Assembly: GCA_043769275.1 (NCBI GenBank) | Contig: JAYVJM010000074.1 | Span: 1-15,070, forward strand | Length of the DNA stretch: 15,070 nt | Direction: 5' to 3' | DNA from: JAYVJM01 sp043769275 | GTDB lineage: Bacteria; Pseudomonadota; Gammaproteobacteria; Pseudomonadales; UBA7239 | Shown: positions 14,453 through 15,070 of the stretch, piece after piece | How positions within the stretch are numbered: the first letter of the stretch is position 1 | How the letters are laid out: every line of letters starts with the position of its first letter | The notes under the pieces: generated by a model | Databases searched by the model: none | What the model was told of the DNA's origin: nothing | The model's input: only the letters and a program-made list of their open reading frames with translations | Translations under genes and position numbers: made by a program

Positions 14453-14712
14453 ACCGCTTTCCCTGCGCGCAAGCGCCGGAATTCGGTCACCAGTTCATCC
14501 TCCGCCACACCTTCGGCGGCAAGCAGCTTGTCTAGCGTGGCAGCCGCCGATTTGAGCGCGGCGATATCGTTCGTCGCGTTTATTTCCTTGCTGGGAATGA
14601 AATAGCCAATGGTCTCGCCATGACGGGTTACCGCCACGGGGCAACCGGTTTCCAGCAGGTAATGCGGCAGATGGGTGCGAAATTCGCGGATACCGACTTT
14701 GAGGCTTTGCAT
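14449..14712 (-). CDS. Phd/YefM-family antitoxin
   Basis: 87 residues. The N-terminal half is the DNA-binding Phd/YefM fold, VGIREFRTHLPHYLLETG followed by PVAVTRHGETIGYFIPSK. The C-terminal half is a charged helical tail (DKLLAAEGVAEDELVTEFRR) of the sort that wraps the toxin. Proteins of this family bind and neutralise the cognate toxin and, with it, repress their own promoter. The ATG at 14712 has AGGG 8 bases upstream; a GTG three codons earlier would put AGG directly against the start, so it is less likely. Confidence 0.87.
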   Translation of the reverse strand: MQSLKVGIREFRTHLPHYLLETGCPVAVTRHGETIGYFIPSKEINATNDIAALKSAAATLDKLLAAEGVAEDELVTEFRRLRAGKAV

Positions 14713-14728
14713 GATTGACACCCTAAAT

Positions 14729-14755
14729 TACGTACTCGTGTGTACACATTAGCAA
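14729..14755 (-). promoter_or_regulatory. Probable operator/promoter of the toxin-antitoxin pair
   Basis: A perfect 10-bp palindrome, TGTGTACACA (14739-14748), lies 27 bases upstream of the antitoxin start, next to a second small palindrome TACGTA (14729-14734). Read on the - strand, TTGCTA precedes it and TACGTAATTT follows, so the palindrome would fall between possible -35 and -10 elements. This is where a Phd-type autorepressor would bind; it is inferred from position and symmetry. Confidence 0.5.
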
Positions 14756-14830
14756 ACACCCCTCTTTTTTGCCAGTGCTTGCTGCTGATGGCCGTTACGC
14801 GGCCGCTGGCTGAATTGATCTGCCTATATA

Positions 14831-14855
14831 AGGAGAACACAACATGAGTGACATG
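14831..14855 (+). pseudogene. Start of a + strand gene cut by an IS3-family element
   Basis: AGGAGA at 14831-14836 is followed 7 bases later by ATG (14844), with TATATAA just upstream. After ATG AGT GAC the sequence turns into what looks like the end of an IS (TGTGCTGTCAATTCTGGACA from 14854). The frame then stops at about 14910, after 21 codons. The excellent ribosome binding site with so short a frame suggests a real gene (N-terminus MSD) was interrupted by the insertion. The rest of the gene would lie beyond the far end of the IS, outside the window. Confidence 0.5.
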
Positions 14856-15070
14856 TGCTGTCAATTCTGGACACCAAACCTTCAGGCAACTGCCAACGTT
14901 ATCGTCTGAATTATGAACACGCCCAATCTAGCTACAGCGCTTGGTGTGTTGTTACTATTGCTGAGGTTGTCGGTTGTAAAAAACCTCAATGTATTCAGTG
15001 ATGTCATCGCGTGCATCTGCTCTTGTTGCATAGCGTTTGTGATGCACTAATTCATTTTTTAAGCTCCCCC
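14854..15070 (-). mobile_element. IS3-family insertion sequence, terminal part
   Basis: The transposase end lies at 14955-15068. The sequence from there to about 14854 starts TGTGCTGTCAATTCTGGACA, a TG-initiated end of the kind seen in this family. The element continues past the right edge. The exact boundary is inferred from the TG start and from the interrupted gene at 14844, since the partner inverted repeat is not in view. Confidence 0.6.
14955..15070 (-). CDS. IS3-family transposase OrfB, C-terminal fragment (cut by window edge)
   Basis: Reading leftward from 15068, 37 residues are open: LKNELVHHKRYATRADAR, then DDITEYIEVFYNRQPQQ and stop at 14955-14957. The run K-N-E-L-x-H-x-x-x-Y-x-T-R-x-x-A and Y-I-E-x-F-Y-N-R-Q is the classic end of the DDE integrase-like domain of IS3-family OrfB. 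The Glu in KNEL is the third catalytic acid. The family normally goes on with R-x-H-S-x-L-G-Y after NRQ; here the frame stops instead, so this copy may have a frameshift or early stop and be inactive. Confidence 0.88.
   Translation of the reverse strand, partial: GSLKNELVHHKRYATRADARDDITEYIEVFYNRQPQQ

Noticed and set aside
13206..14712. CRISPR array or defence island in the accessory region
   Set aside because: No regularly spaced repeats and no nuclease, helicase or cas-like genes beyond the toxin-antitoxin pair.

Overview
The window reads as a chromosomal segment of a gammaproteobacterium. The HemB is the magnesium-type enzyme and its key residues fall at the same positions as in Pseudomonas aeruginosa. 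The rubredoxin reductase, PurU, PrmA and the lipopolysaccharide-kinase and glycosyltransferase pair also resemble Pseudomonas-type genes. This is inference from protein character only, and no species can be named. Housekeeping genes are moderately GC-rich. Both window edges are insertion-sequence fragments, so the genome probably carries many mobile elements.

Layout. 1-116: 3' end of an IS630-family transposase gene, followed by an 8-bp-period repeat and a possible gene remnant. 375-2150 (+): recJ. 2339-4016 (-): purU, then a short-chain dehydrogenase gene, probably one operon, convergent with recJ. 4193-5722 (-): a cyclic-nucleotide-binding mechanosensitive channel gene, with a copy of a REP-like palindromic repeat on each side in opposite orientation. 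5920-11934 (-): five genes in the order rubredoxin reductase, prmA, sigma-54 response regulator, tandem-domain LPS-type kinase, GT4 glycosyltransferase. The last four are joined by three ATGA stop/start overlaps. 12149-13168 (+): hemB, divergent from that operon and followed by a possible terminator. 13206-13763 (+): an AT-rich orphan ORF that looks horizontally acquired. 14030-14712 (-): a Phd/PIN-domain toxin-antitoxin pair with a palindrome in its promoter region. 14831-15070: a strong ribosome binding site and ATG on the + strand, cut after about three codons by an IS3-family element whose transposase end lies on the - strand.

How it fits together. The core is housekeeping: DNA repair (recJ), formate supply for purines (purU), ribosomal protein methylation (prmA), haem synthesis (hemB), redox transfer to rubredoxin, and osmotic protection. 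The most distinctive unit is the coupled regulator-kinase-glycosyltransferase cassette, which suggests regulated modification of the cell-surface polysaccharide. The right-hand 1.9 kb is an accessory region holding an orphan toxin-like ORF, a toxin-antitoxin pair and an IS insertion.
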